Origin: Coriobacteriia bacterium
Lineage (GTDB): Bacteria; Actinomycetota; Coriobacteriia; Anaerosomatales; Anaerosomataceae
Length of the DNA: 41,991 bases
Direction of reading: 5' to 3'
Assembly (NCBI GenBank): GCA_016933785.1
Contig: JAFGAG010000066.1
Coordinates: 1 to 41,991, forward strand
Each line of letters opens with the position of its first letter. Within the stretch, counting starts at the first letter, position 1. The position numbers were made by a program, and so were the translations under genes. The notes beneath the pieces are model-generated. The model did not search any database, had not been told where the DNA came from, and worked only from the letters and a program-made list of their open reading frames with translations. This document shows positions 30,169 through 40,030 of this stretch, piece by piece.

Positions 30169-30729
30169 CTACACGCGTGTGATATAGGACCCGTCGCGCG
30201 TGTCGATCTTCAGCGTCTCGCCCACTTCGACGAACATCGGCACCTGCACGACCGCGCCGGTCTCCAGCGTGGCGGGCTTGGTCCCGCCCTGGACCGTGTC
30301 GCCCTTGAAGCCCGGGTCCGTGTCGGTGACCTTGAGCTCCACGAACATCGGCGGCTCGACACCGATCATCTCGTCACCGGCATAGACGACCTGCACCTCG
30401 TCGTTCTCCTTGAGCCACTTGCTCGCATCGCCGACGAAATCGGCCGGGATCTCGAGCTGCTCGTACGTCTCGGTGTTCATGAAGTGGAACGCCGAGCCGT
30501 CTCCGTAAAGGTACTGGAGGCGCTTGGTCTCCACACGGACGTCCTCGACCTTCTCTCCTGCGCGGAACGTGATCTCGTTCACGCGGCCGGTCTTGAGCTC
30601 TTTGAGCTTGGTGCGTACGAACGCACCGCCCTTGCCCGGCTTGACGTGCTGGAAGTCGACGATGATCCACATCTTGTCGTTGTACATGATGCACATACCG
30701 GTCTTGAACTGATTGGTAGAGACAGCCAT
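30169..30729 (-). CDS. efp: Elongation factor P
   Basis: MAVSTNQFKTGMCIMYNDKMWIIVDFQHVKPGKGGAFVRTKLKELKTGRV. Confidence 0.97.
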   Translation of the reverse strand: MAVSTNQFKTGMCIMYNDKMWIIVDFQHVKPGKGGAFVRTKLKELKTGRVNEITFRAGEKVEDVRVETKRLQYLYGDGSAFHFMNTETYEQLEIPADFVGDASKWLKENDEVQVVYAGDEMIGVEPPMFVELKVTDTDPGFKGDTVQGGTKPATLETGAVVQVPMFVEVGETLKIDTRDGSYITRV

Positions 30730-30742
30730 GAGAGAAGCCTTC

Positions 30743-31831
30743 CTAGATCTCGATGAGTTCCTTCGGGGAGTTGGTCAGGCGACGATGTCCGCCGTCCTCG
30801 ACCACCACCAGGTCTTCGATTCTAACACCCGCGAAGCCCTCGACATACACGCCCGGCTCGACGGTGACCACAGCATGGTTCCGCAGCGACTGGGTGCTCC
30901 TGGGGCCGAGGGTCGGCATCTCGTGTATGTCGAGTCCCACGCCGTGCCCGATACCGTGCGTGAAGAGGTCGCCGAGACCCCGCTCCACAAGCACGTCGCG
31001 TCCTACACGGTCCACGTCCACACACGGCCTCCCGGCCCGTACCTCCGCGAGACCGGCCTCGTTGGCCGCGAGCACCGCATCGTAGAGACGGCGCTGCTCA
31101 TCGCTTGCCGCACCGACGCAGACCGTCCGCGTCATATCCGAGCAGTACCCGCCCACCCGTGCGCCGAAGTCGAGCACGATCAGGTCGCCCGGCGTGATCG
31201 TGCGGGGGCCGGGGATCGCGTGCGGATGGGCGCCGTTGGGGCCGGAGGCCACGATCGGCGCGAAGGGCATGCCGTCCGATCCATGCCGCCGCATGGTGAA
31301 CTCGAGCTCGAGGGCGATCTCGGCCTCGGTCAACCCCGGTCGGATGAACTCGACCATGTGGTCGAAGGCGCGGTCGGCGATGGTGGCGGCGGCCTCGATG
31401 CGTTCGATCTCGGAGAGCTCCTTCACCTGGCGGAAGGTCTCCACCAGATGATCGGTCATCCGCACGGCGCCCCGGAACTGCTCGGAGATGAACTTGAAGC
31501 GACCGTACGGCACGCTCGTCTCCAGTGCGAGCGACTCGGCACCGAGGTCGTGCAGGTCATCGCAGATCTCGATGTACAGGTTCTCCCGCTGAACGCCGAT
31601 CTCCCATGGCCCGCCCTCGGCGGCCGATACGGCAGCATCGGCATAGCGCTTGTCCGTGTAGAAGCGCGTGAGGTCCTGCGTGACCAGGCAGGCGCCGTTG
31701 ATGCCATCATCGATCACATCGTCGAACCCGGTCAGATAGCGCAGGTTCGCTACCGTGCTCACCACGACTGCGGGGATCCCCTCATCGCGCATCTGTCGGC
31801 GAAGCGCCTCGATCCTACCTGCAACGTTCAT
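30743..31831 (-). CDS. Xaa-Pro aminopeptidase/dipeptidase (M24)
   Basis: [99 protein letters not shown]. Confidence 0.94.
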   Translation of the reverse strand: MNVAGRIEALRRQMRDEGIPAVVVSTVANLRYLTGFDDVIDDGINGACLVTQDLTRFYTDKRYADAAVSAAEGGPWEIGVQRENLYIEICDDLHDLGAESLALETSVPYGRFKFISEQFRGAVRMTDHLVETFRQVKELSEIERIEAAATIADRAFDHMVEFIRPGLTEAEIALELEFTMRRHGSDGMPFAPIVASGPNGAHPHAIPGPRTITPGDLIVLDFGARVGGYCSDMTRTVCVGAASDEQRRLYDAVLAANEAGLAEVRAGRPCVDVDRVGRDVLVERGLGDLFTHGIGHGVGLDIHEMPTLGPRSTQSLRNHAVVTVEPGVYVEGFAGVRIEDLVVVEDGGHRRLTNSPKELIEI

Positions 31832-32274
31832 TCGTCCTCCTTCTGAAGGTGGCCCACGAGCAACGCGAGGCCCTCTGTGTACGATGCGCTGCCGAGTCCC
31901 GCCAGCTGCCCGATGCACACCGGTGCGATGACGCTTACCTTCCGGAAATCCTCCCGTTTGGCGATGTCGCTCAGGTGTACCTCGACGACGGGCAATCCTG
32001 TTGATGAGATGGCGTCGCGAAGCGCATACGAGTAATGCGTGTACGCGCCAGGATTGAAGACCACTCCGTCACACTCGCCCATCGCCTCGTGGAGACGGTC
32101 GATCAACGCTCCCTCGTGGTTGGATTGGAAGAAGCTGACGGTCACGCCGAGGTCGGCCGCCGTGGCCGCAACGAGCGCCTCGATATCCCCGAGCGTCTGC
32201 GAGCCGTAGACCTCGGGCTCCCGAACGCCGAGAAGATCGAGGTTGGGGCCGTTGAGCACGAGCACTCGGAGCAT
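31828..32274 (-). CDS. aroQ: Type II 3-dehydroquinate dehydratase
   Basis: [63 protein letters not shown]. Confidence 0.97.
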   Translation of the reverse strand: MLRVLVLNGPNLDLLGVREPEVYGSQTLGDIEALVAATAADLGVTVSFFQSNHEGALIDRLHEAMGECDGVVFNPGAYTHYSYALRDAISSTGLPVVEVHLSDIAKREDFRKVSVIAPVCIGQLAGLGSASYTEGLALLVGHLQKEDE

Positions 32275-32275
32275 C

Positions 32276-33922
32276 TCAGACCTCCCTGTCGAGAAAAGAG
32301 CGCCACCCCGCGAGCAGCTCAAGGACGGTCACGTCATCAACGGGCACTACTCGCCAGAGTCCGGGGCGCTCTACAAGGATGAAGCGTACGACACCCGCGC
32401 GCGCCTTCTTGTCCGATTTCATCGCGTGCAAGATCGCCTCGGGAGTGAGTGCCGACGCCGCGGCGGCCACGCGGTCCACGAACACCTCGTGCGACGCACC
32501 GAGTGCGTCGAGAAGACCGCCGGTGCGCGTCGTGAGCCCGGGTGAGGCTTGGAGTTCGCGCTCCGCGATCACAGCGGCAAAGCGCATACCCTCGGCTACG
32601 GCCAGCCCGTGCGGCAGTGTGTCGTAGCCCGCAGTCACCTCGAGGGCGTGACCCAGCGTATGTCCGAGATTGAGGCATTCACGTACGTCCGCCTCGCGGA
32701 GGTCGGCCGAGACGATCCCGGCCTTGAACGCGGCAGCCTCGGCGACCGCCGCCTGGACGGTCACCGGGTCCCGCGCAAGCAGGCCGCCCACCCGCGACTC
32801 GAAGCGAGCAAGCGCGTCCTCTCCCTCCAGCAGGGCCGCTTTGGCGGCCTCGACCAGGCCGTTGGTCCACTCGGCACCGGGGAGACCGCCAAGGACCGCC
32901 GTATCGGAAAGCACGAGCTTCGGCGGCCAGAAGGCGCCAGCGAGGTTCTTACCAGCCGCAAGGTCCACGCCCGTCTTCCCGCCGATGGAGCTGTCCACCT
33001 GGGCGAGCAACGTGGTGGGCACCTGTACGACCGGGATGCCACGCATGTAGGTGGCCGCGCAGAAGCCGGCGAGATCGCCCACGACGCCACCACCGAGTGC
33101 CACCACACACGAGCCGCGATCGGCACCGTGGGCTGCGAACTCCTCCAGCAGGCCGCCGGCGACGGTCCAGGACTTCGACATCTCTCCCGGTGGGACCAGG
33201 CATGTCGACACGCGAAGCTCCGCCGCCTCAAGCGAAGCGGTGGCCGCGGAGCCGAACAGCCCGAACACGGTCTCATCGCTGACGAGCACGACATGCACGC
33301 GACCGAGCTCGCCTCGCACCCTGATGCCGAGCGAGTCAAGGGCCCCGGGGGCCACGAAGATCCCATAGCCACCACCGGCGTGGGAGTCTACGCGCAAGTC
33401 CGCCGAAACGCCGCTCGGCGCCCCCGATACCGCCGCGACCACGTCGGCCGCAACCAGCTCCGGGGAACGGCCGACCGTATCCACGACGTGGTCTGAAGTG
33501 CTCGTATACAGGCTCAGCCTCGCGTCGAGGATCGCCCGAGCCGCAGGAAGGCCGGCGCCGGCAAGGAGCGGGCGATCGGCGGCATCGCCCAGACGGGCGA
33601 TCACCTCCTCGGGCGTGACCGCTAGGTAGACGACGACTCCGAGCTGCGGAAGCACCACGCGGTTATCCTCGCGCAGGACCACACCGCCACCGGTGGCGAT
33701 GACTGCGTCGGGTTGTGCACCGAGCGACGCCAGCGCATCGTGCTCGGCAAGGCGGAAGCCATCCTCGCCCCGCATGCGGAACAACTCTGACACGGTGGCA
33801 CTTTCACGCTCCTCGATGAGCGAGTCGAGATCGATGAACGGCCTGCCGAGGCGTTCGGCCACCAGACGCCCGACGGTGCTCTTGCCGGCTCCCATGAACC
33901 CGGTGAGGAAGAGGTGGCTCAC
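32276..33922 (-). CDS. Bifunctional shikimate kinase / 3-dehydroquinate synthase (AroK-AroB fusion)
   Basis: N-term [29 protein letters not shown] (AroK); C-term [49 protein letters not shown] (AroB) in one 548-aa ORF. Confidence 0.96.
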   Translation of the reverse strand: MSHLFLTGFMGAGKSTVGRLVAERLGRPFIDLDSLIEERESATVSELFRMRGEDGFRLAEHDALASLGAQPDAVIATGGGVVLREDNRVVLPQLGVVVYLAVTPEEVIARLGDAADRPLLAGAGLPAARAILDARLSLYTSTSDHVVDTVGRSPELVAADVVAAVSGAPSGVSADLRVDSHAGGGYGIFVAPGALDSLGIRVRGELGRVHVVLVSDETVFGLFGSAATASLEAAELRVSTCLVPPGEMSKSWTVAGGLLEEFAAHGADRGSCVVALGGGVVGDLAGFCAATYMRGIPVVQVPTTLLAQVDSSIGGKTGVDLAAGKNLAGAFWPPKLVLSDTAVLGGLPGAEWTNGLVEAAKAALLEGEDALARFESRVGGLLARDPVTVQAAVAEAAAFKAGIVSADLREADVRECLNLGHTLGHALEVTAGYDTLPHGLAVAEGMRFAAVIAERELQASPGLTTRTGGLLDALGASHEVFVDRVAAAASALTPEAILHAMKSDKKARAGVVRFILVERPGLWRVVPVDDVTVLELLAGWRSFLDREV

Positions 33923-35067
33923 CAGCCGATCCTCTCCCGGTAGGCGGCGAGTGAGCGCGTGATGTCGATCATCGCGGCGCGACCCAGCAGGTCCTGGTAC
34001 GCGTCCGCAAGCACGAGCGCCACCTCGGCCTCAGCCACCACTGCAGCTGCGGGGACAGCACACACATCCGATCGCTCTCGAGCGGCGTCGACGATCTCGC
34101 CGGTAGCGATGTCGATCGTCTTGAGCGGGCGCATCAGCGTGGGGATCGGCTTCATCACCGCCCGGAGCACCAGCGGCTCGCCGGTCGTCATGCCGCCATC
34201 GATGCCGCCCGAGCGGTTGGTGGCACGGTGTAGTCGGCCGCTCCGGTCGCTGACGATTTCATCGTGCACCTGCGAACCTGGGCGCGAACCCACGGCGAAC
34301 CCGTCGCCAAACTCGACCCCCTTGATCGCCGGGATCGACATCACAGCGCCCGCAAGGCGCGCATCGAGCCGTCCTGCGGCCTCGGCGTATCCACCCACGC
34401 CCGGGACCAGCCCCTCGGCTGCCACCACGAAGACACCCCCAAGGCTCTCCCCCGCCTCACGCGCGCCTTCGATCGCCTCGCGCATCCTGGCGGCGACTGT
34501 GGGATCCGGGCAGGAGACATCGCTCTCGTCGACCGCCGTGGCGTCTACCCCGGCAGGCGAAAACGGCCCGGTCGACGCGTCACCGATCCTCTCCACCCAC
34601 GATCGCACCGAGACGCCGAGCTCACGCAGGAAGGCCTTCGCGACCGCACCTGCGGCCACTCGCGCAGCGGTCTCACGAGCGCTTGCGCGCTCGAGGATAT
34701 CGCGGACGTCTGTGGAGCCCGTGCGCTGCACGCCACCGAGATCCGCGTGACCCGGCCGGGGCGCAGTCACAGGGTCGACGCCTTCAGCATGGCCCCACGG
34801 ATCCATCGCGACGGCCCAGTTGGCGGCGTCACGGTTCTTGACCAGCAGCGAGACAGGACCACCCAGCGTGCGGCCGAACCGCACTCCCCCGAGCACCTCG
34901 GCCCGGTCCGACTCGATGGCCATACGTCCACCCCGGCCATAGCCCCGCTGTCGGCGGGCTAGATCCGCGTCGATCGCGGTGCGGTCCAGCACGATACCGG
35001 CCGGAACGTCGGAAACGATCGCCACGAGCCCCGGACCGTGCGATTCGCCTGCAGTCGTATACCGCAC
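33919..35067 (-). CDS. aroC: Chorismate synthase
   Basis: MRYTTAGESHGPGLVAIVSDVPAG...RRQRGYGRGGRMAIESDRAEVLGGVRFGRTLGGPVSLLVKNRDAANW. Confidence 0.97.
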   Translation of the reverse strand: MRYTTAGESHGPGLVAIVSDVPAGIVLDRTAIDADLARRQRGYGRGGRMAIESDRAEVLGGVRFGRTLGGPVSLLVKNRDAANWAVAMDPWGHAEGVDPVTAPRPGHADLGGVQRTGSTDVRDILERASARETAARVAAGAVAKAFLRELGVSVRSWVERIGDASTGPFSPAGVDATAVDESDVSCPDPTVAARMREAIEGAREAGESLGGVFVVAAEGLVPGVGGYAEAAGRLDARLAGAVMSIPAIKGVEFGDGFAVGSRPGSQVHDEIVSDRSGRLHRATNRSGGIDGGMTTGEPLVLRAVMKPIPTLMRPLKTIDIATGEIVDAARERSDVCAVPAAAVVAEAEVALVLADAYQDLLGRAAMIDITRSLAAYRERIGW

Positions 35068-35164
35068 CTGACAGCTCCCTCCATGGTGGTATCTGCGATT
35101 CTAGCGCACGTGTGTCGCCGGGCGCGCCGAGCGCCAATGGGTGCGGGCCGGACCTCGAAACGCA

Positions 35165-35190
35165 TCGGGCGCCGCAGATGCGACGCCCGA
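35165..35190 (-). terminator. Hairpin downstream of the pilus operon, possible terminator
   Basis: TCGGGCG-C-CGC-AGAT-GCG-A-CGCCCGA: 7-bp outer stem plus inner stem; weak T-run, so not a textbook terminator. Confidence 0.45.
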
Positions 35191-35215
35191 GAGTCAGCGC
35201 AGGTTGATCCGGACG

Positions 35216-35842
35216 CTACTTCGAGATGCCCTGGCCTACCGCAAGCGTCACACGCACATCGCCATACAGCATGGTCACGCTGCTGGAAGTGACGCTGAAG
35301 ACCTCCCACGGCGTACCGGGGATACCCTCGCCCGGACCGAGCGTGTACGTCTGACCGTTGTAGCTCAGGACCGCCTTCATCACTCCATCGACCGTCTCAA
35401 TGCCGTTGAGGTAGAGCACGCCCTGAGCGTACGGGGTCTCGGTGTCCGTTGTGCTCGGAGTGGCCGTCGACGTGGTCGGCGCGGCCGGCTCCGGAAGCGG
35501 CTTGAGCAGTGGCTCGAAGATGTTCCGGAACGTGAAGACCTCGCTGTACGCGACCTCCGCGGCAGGAGAAGCCGCCTCCACCGTGTCCGTGGTCGTCCCC
35601 GAACCATCGCCCGACTCGGATGGGGTGGCAGGAGGCGTCAACAGACCGTCCCCGACATCACCGGCGATGCTCGTGAGGAAGATCGTCGCAGCTATCCCGG
35701 CGATCACACCAAGCACCACGAGGCCTCCCACGATGCCCAGGATGCGCCCTGTAGGCGTCGAGAACACCCCCGGCTTCGCACCCTCGGTCGCGGACTCCTT
35801 TGACTCGGCCACCGGAGTGGTCGTCATCTGCTCGTCAGACAT
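35216..35842 (-). CDS. Membrane-anchored PilP/GspC-like pilus assembly protein (putative)
   Basis: N-terminal TM ILGIVGGLVVLGVIAGIAATIFLTS, low-complexity linker, C-term SYNGQTYTLGPGEGIPGTPWEVFSVTSSSVTMLYGDVRVTLAVGQ; position after pilMNO. Confidence 0.65.
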   Translation of the reverse strand: MSDEQMTTTPVAESKESATEGAKPGVFSTPTGRILGIVGGLVVLGVIAGIAATIFLTSIAGDVGDGLLTPPATPSESGDGSGTTTDTVEAASPAAEVAYSEVFTFRNIFEPLLKPLPEPAAPTTSTATPSTTDTETPYAQGVLYLNGIETVDGVMKAVLSYNGQTYTLGPGEGIPGTPWEVFSVTSSSVTMLYGDVRVTLAVGQGISK

Positions 35843-35866
35843 CGCAGTCACCTCCTCGTCCGGTAC

Positions 35867-36463
35867 TCACTGGCCTGCCGGCGACGTGGTCGCCGGTGCC
35901 ATCACGTAGACTTCGATGGTCCCAGAGGCGCTGATGAAGGCGTCCTGGTCGTCCACTTCCGGAGAGTACGCGAAGCTCATCGCGGTCACCCGCGTACCTC
36001 GGTCCAGACGGTTGAGGCGCCGGCAGAAGTCGATGACTTCCGACCACTGCCCTGTGTAGCCGATCGTCAGCGACAGCACGTTGTACGAAGGGGTGGATCC
36101 GTCCGCCGCGGGAGGCGGCGCGCCGATCGTGCCAACCGAGATCGTCGGCAGGTCCACGCCAGCGGCGTTGGCCACGTTCTGGAGTTCGATGATCACCGAC
36201 GGCAGCTGCGGGGAATCCGGCACCTGGTTCGCGATCTGCATCAACTCGACCTCGTTGACCGCGGCCTGTGCCTTCACGCTCTGACGTCGCGCGAGCAGCG
36301 CCTGCGCGGTCTGCAACTCCGTCTCGGCAGTCGCGATCTGCGCATCGACAGCGGAGGCCTCCTGGAACTTGGGGAGGATCGCCAGCACCACGAAGGCGAT
36401 CGCGACGACCGCGATGAAACCGATCGCGATGTACATCTGCATCTGAGCTGATAGGCGCTTCAT
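35867..36463 (-). CDS. pilO: Type IV pilus assembly protein PilO
   Basis: Single N-terminal TM, coiled coil, PilO-like fold pattern; follows pilM-pilN. Confidence 0.82.
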   Translation of the reverse strand: MKRLSAQMQMYIAIGFIAVVAIAFVVLAILPKFQEASAVDAQIATAETELQTAQALLARRQSVKAQAAVNEVELMQIANQVPDSPQLPSVIIELQNVANAAGVDLPTISVGTIGAPPPAADGSTPSYNVLSLTIGYTGQWSEVIDFCRRLNRLDRGTRVTAMSFAYSPEVDDQDAFISASGTIEVYVMAPATTSPAGQ

Positions 36464-36545
36464 CGCATGCATCCTCCGCTACGGGACGAACGTACTCGGC
36501 GGGGCAGGTCCACCCGTCGCGGATTATCGGTGCTTGTGAGGTGCT

Positions 36546-37136
36546 TCACTGGGCATCACCCTCCATCGCTGGAGGAATCACCTTTGCGGAGATCGAGAAC
36601 TGGATCGCATCCTGATCGGCGAACAGTGTCTTGGTCGAGCTGGCGAGCCATACGTCGCTCAACGCCTCCAGCTCGGCCAGGCGCACAAGACCCTTCGCGA
36701 TCGCCTTATGGCCCAGGTCCGGTACATCATCAGGCGAGTCGATAGCGTACCCCGCGAGCGACAGACCGGTGGCCTCACTCACGGCGACGCTGTTCACCCA
36801 CATGTCGGAGGACAGGACCAGGGACAACTCGTCGAGGAGCTTCGCCCAGTCGATCCTCCCACCGAGCGCCGCCTTGACGGTCGCCCTGCGCGCATCGAGT
36901 TCGGCGGCGCGGGTCTCGAAGATGGCAAGCTGATCAGCCTGCGCCTGCACGCCCTGTACCTGCTGCTGGACCCCGGCAAGTTCTTCTTGCTTTGCCTGCA
37001 GCCTGAAGTTCGCCACGCCCCATACACCCGCGAGGAGCACGGCCACGGCGATGGCCGCGACGATGACCCATACGCTCCGCCGCTCGGCCTGCCGGCGCTC
37101 GAGTATCTCCGGAGGAAGCAGGTTTACGCGCATCAT
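36546..37136 (-). CDS. pilN: Type IV pilus assembly protein PilN
   Basis: MRVNLLPPEILERRQAERRS (PilN signature NLLPPE) plus TM and coiled coil. Confidence 0.9.
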   Translation of the reverse strand: MMRVNLLPPEILERRQAERRSVWVIVAAIAVAVLLAGVWGVANFRLQAKQEELAGVQQQVQGVQAQADQLAIFETRAAELDARRATVKAALGGRIDWAKLLDELSLVLSSDMWVNSVAVSEATGLSLAGYAIDSPDDVPDLGHKAIAKGLVRLAELEALSDVWLASSTKTLFADQDAIQFSISAKVIPPAMEGDAQ

Positions 37137-38257
37137 GACCGCAGCCCTCCGAGCGCCAGACCAACGGCGGTGACGGCACCCATCTTGTCAGCACCGAGCG
37201 CCTGCTGGGCGCCGGATGAGATCTGGACCCTACCGTCGAAGGGGTCGGCCACGAGTACCTGCGCCTGCAGCCCCTTCTCGAGATATGCGGCCAGGTTGCG
37301 CAGCTGTGAACCGCTGCCGGTAAGGAAGATCCGCTGGATGCTCCGGACCTGTGATGTCTGCGTCAGGTAGTAGTCGAGTGACCTGCGGACCTCGGCGATG
37401 AACTTGTTCGCCTCACGCTCGATCGACTCATGGACGACGGCCACGTACTCGGGGTCCATCCCCGGCGCAGCGTCCTCGGCACCACCCGAGATATCCGGGA
37501 GCCCGATGCGGCGCTTCAGGTCGTCCGCCTCGTCGAAGCCGACATTGAGAACGTTGGCGATGGCTTGTGTGAACGTACTGCCCGCAAGCGAGGAGATCCT
37601 GTTGAAGCGTGGCACGCCACGTTCCACCACCGTGATGTTGGTCAGTCCCGATGAGATATGGATGATCGCCGTCGCCTGGCCCTCGTCGTCCGGGAGAATC
37701 TGATCGCTCTCACCCATCAGTGCACGGACGACAGCGAAGGAGGAGACGTCGATCTGGTCGAGTTTGAGCCCCGCTCCCTCAACTGCTGAGACGGCGTTGG
37801 CGATCATCTCGCGATGAGCGGCTACAAGGAGCACCTCCATCATATGCTCGTCAGCGGAGGTCATGTAGTCACCGATGATCTGGAAGTCCAGGATCGAGTC
37901 CTCGACCGCCATCGGGATGTAGTCCTGAGCCTGATACTGGATCGCGCTCTGAAGCTCGCCGCGCTCCATGAAGGGAAGGTCGATCAGGCGCACGATGACG
38001 CGCTGGTTGGAGACGCCCACACTGACGTTCTTGCCTCGCACCTTGGAATGACGCCAGAGATCCTTGATCGCCGCGGAGACTGCGCCGGTATCGACGATCT
38101 CTCCATCGGCGACAGCGCCCATAGGGACGGTCACGGAGCCGTAACCGGTCAGCACGAAGCCGGAACCGGTGGACTTGACCTGGGCGACCCTGACGTGACC
38201 GGTGCCGATGTCCAGACCTATCGAGGTCTGACTCGAACCGATGGAGAGGGAACCCAA
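37133..38257 (-). CDS. pilM: Type IV pilus assembly protein PilM (TTG start)
   Basis: SSQTSIGLDIGTGHVRVAQVK; actin-like ATPase motifs; MERGELQSAIQYQAQDYIPMAVEDSILDFQII. Confidence 0.95.
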   Translation of the reverse strand: MGSLSIGSSQTSIGLDIGTGHVRVAQVKSTGSGFVLTGYGSVTVPMGAVADGEIVDTGAVSAAIKDLWRHSKVRGKNVSVGVSNQRVIVRLIDLPFMERGELQSAIQYQAQDYIPMAVEDSILDFQIIGDYMTSADEHMMEVLLVAAHREMIANAVSAVEGAGLKLDQIDVSSFAVVRALMGESDQILPDDEGQATAIIHISSGLTNITVVERGVPRFNRISSLAGSTFTQAIANVLNVGFDEADDLKRRIGLPDISGGAEDAAPGMDPEYVAVVHESIEREANKFIAEVRRSLDYYLTQTSQVRSIQRIFLTGSGSQLRNLAAYLEKGLQAQVLVADPFDGRVQISSGAQQALGADKMGAVTAVGLALGGLRS

Positions 38258-38440
38258 CGGTGGCCTCCTTCTGCTTCTGCTGCTACGGCAAGACTGCGAC
38301 TGGTGCTACTGCTGCGATGATCCCCCGTGCGATCCTCTCTTCCGCTGTCGGCCCACGACACAGCCGAATCAGCGCAAACCAATGACTATCCAACAGCACC
38401 ACGCCCGTTGTTGTCAATAGCCGACCGGTACGCTCTCCTC

Positions 38441-40003
38441 CTACTGCCGACTCCACAGACCGAGCGAGATGATGCCCTCGCCACCACCCGGCAGCGACTC
38501 CGGCAGGTACGTCGGCAGCAGTGGGTTGGTCACGAGGTCGGTGTTCGGGTCGGCGAAATCCATCTTGTTGGAGAGGATCGAGCCACGCATCGACGTGCCT
38601 GGGTGCGTGACGAAGATCGTGCTGTCGGTGTAAAACGCACCAGCGTAGTCGAACGGCTGGTCACGGATCGGTTCGGCACCGTTGTTGGCCCCAGAGGCGT
38701 TCATGGTGATGTCGACAGGCGTGACGATCCCGAGCGCCCACCCGCGGTCCTCTCCCACCTTGTTCACGTCCACCGGAGCCTCGGTGTGGCTGTACGGACG
38801 CAGAGCGCCGTCCAGTGTCACCGGCCCGTTCGCCACGATCGTGCCGTTGCCGATGTACATCACGTGATCGTCGATGATAAGCGGACCGTCCACGAACACC
38901 GTCCCGCTGATGAAGAGGATGTCCCAGTGCTCCCCTTCGTGCAGCGGAGTGAAGGGCGGGTTGTCCCAGTAGGCGAAGTCATCGTAGACGTTCACAGAAC
39001 CAGCATCACTATAGACGGAGGATGTGCCTCCTGAGGGGATCGGCGAAGCCGAGGTGGTGACCGAACCCCACGCGCCGAACGTCCCCAATCCGCCGTTTGC
39101 GACGCTCCCGAGATGCAGGGTCGTGTTGCCCTGCCCGAGCGGACGGACGGTACTCGTCGTTTCACCGAAGAACTTGTACGTGGAGCTCCCCCAGCTGAGG
39201 ATCTCAAGGTTCTCGGGAGCCGAGGCGGGGTCGACCACCTTGCTCATCCTGCCGTCTACCGACTGCCCGAGAGCGATGAGCGCGGCAGTGCGAATATCGT
39301 CGTCGGTCATCTTCGGCAGTTCGATCGTCGGCACCGAGAAGAGCGGACCGTCGACGTAGACCGTGCCCTTCGTCAGGTCGACGTTCTCGCCGTCACAGTA
39401 CAGTCGCACGTGGCGGGAGGGCGTGCCGATCTGTGAAGCGCCCGACTGCGTGACGATGTCACCGCCCTTGACGAACAGTGGGCCCTCCATGATGGCCATG
39501 TTGGCCTCAACAGCCAGGTCGCCTTTGATGTAGAACGGTCCCCAGATGTTCGACGACCCATTCATGCCGCTGGAGCCGCTCATCAGGGACTGCGAGCCGG
39601 TGCCCGCGAAGTTCATCTCCCAGAGGTTGATGTAGTAGAACCGCTGGACGACCGTCTCCGTGCTGCCGTCGATGCCGACACCCGAGGAGATGACCTCGTA
39701 TTCCCCCGCGTCGCCACCGGTGGAGTTGACGACGATCGTCGCCGTCCCATCGGGTGTGCCCACGGGAGCGTAGGTCAGCACTTCGGGATCGAATGTGGAG
39801 ATGACGGTATCCAGGCCGGCGCTCGCCGCACGGAACGCGCGACTCTCGTCTTCCGCCCGAACGGCATCGAACAGCGCCTGCTGCGAGAGTGTGAACGCAC
39901 CGACTGCGAGCAGGGTGACCACCGTCATCACGCCCAGAACCGTGATCATGGCGACGCCATCATCGGCTGAGGCCCAACTCCTGCGCCGCACTGTTGAGAT
40001 CAT
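38441..40003 (-). CDS. PilX-like pilus-associated protein with repeat-rich ectodomain
   Basis: DDGVAMITVLGVMTVVTLLAVGAFTLSQQALFDAVRAEDESRAFRAASAGLD N-terminus, then recurring (Y/F)(I/V).G.(L/I)-type segments (bactofilin-like/beta-helix-like). Confidence 0.7.
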   Translation of the reverse strand: MISTVRRRSWASADDGVAMITVLGVMTVVTLLAVGAFTLSQQALFDAVRAEDESRAFRAASAGLDTVISTFDPEVLTYAPVGTPDGTATIVVNSTGGDAGEYEVISSGVGIDGSTETVVQRFYYINLWEMNFAGTGSQSLMSGSSGMNGSSNIWGPFYIKGDLAVEANMAIMEGPLFVKGGDIVTQSGASQIGTPSRHVRLYCDGENVDLTKGTVYVDGPLFSVPTIELPKMTDDDIRTAALIALGQSVDGRMSKVVDPASAPENLEILSWGSSTYKFFGETTSTVRPLGQGNTTLHLGSVANGGLGTFGAWGSVTTSASPIPSGGTSSVYSDAGSVNVYDDFAYWDNPPFTPLHEGEHWDILFISGTVFVDGPLIIDDHVMYIGNGTIVANGPVTLDGALRPYSHTEAPVDVNKVGEDRGWALGIVTPVDITMNASGANNGAEPIRDQPFDYAGAFYTDSTIFVTHPGTSMRGSILSNKMDFADPNTDLVTNPLLPTYLPESLPGGGEGIISLGLWSRQ

Positions 40004-40030
40004 CGGAAGCACGCCTCCACCCGTCATCGG

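Noticed and set aside
30171-30180. Perfect palindrome ACACGCGTGT at the efp stop codon
   Set aside because: Mostly coding (ITRV-stop); a 10-bp palindrome in 42 kb of GC-rich DNA is not surprising without other support.
38258-38440. c-di-GMP riboswitch ahead of pilM
   Set aside because: Looked for the conserved GEMM core sequence on the minus strand and did not see it.
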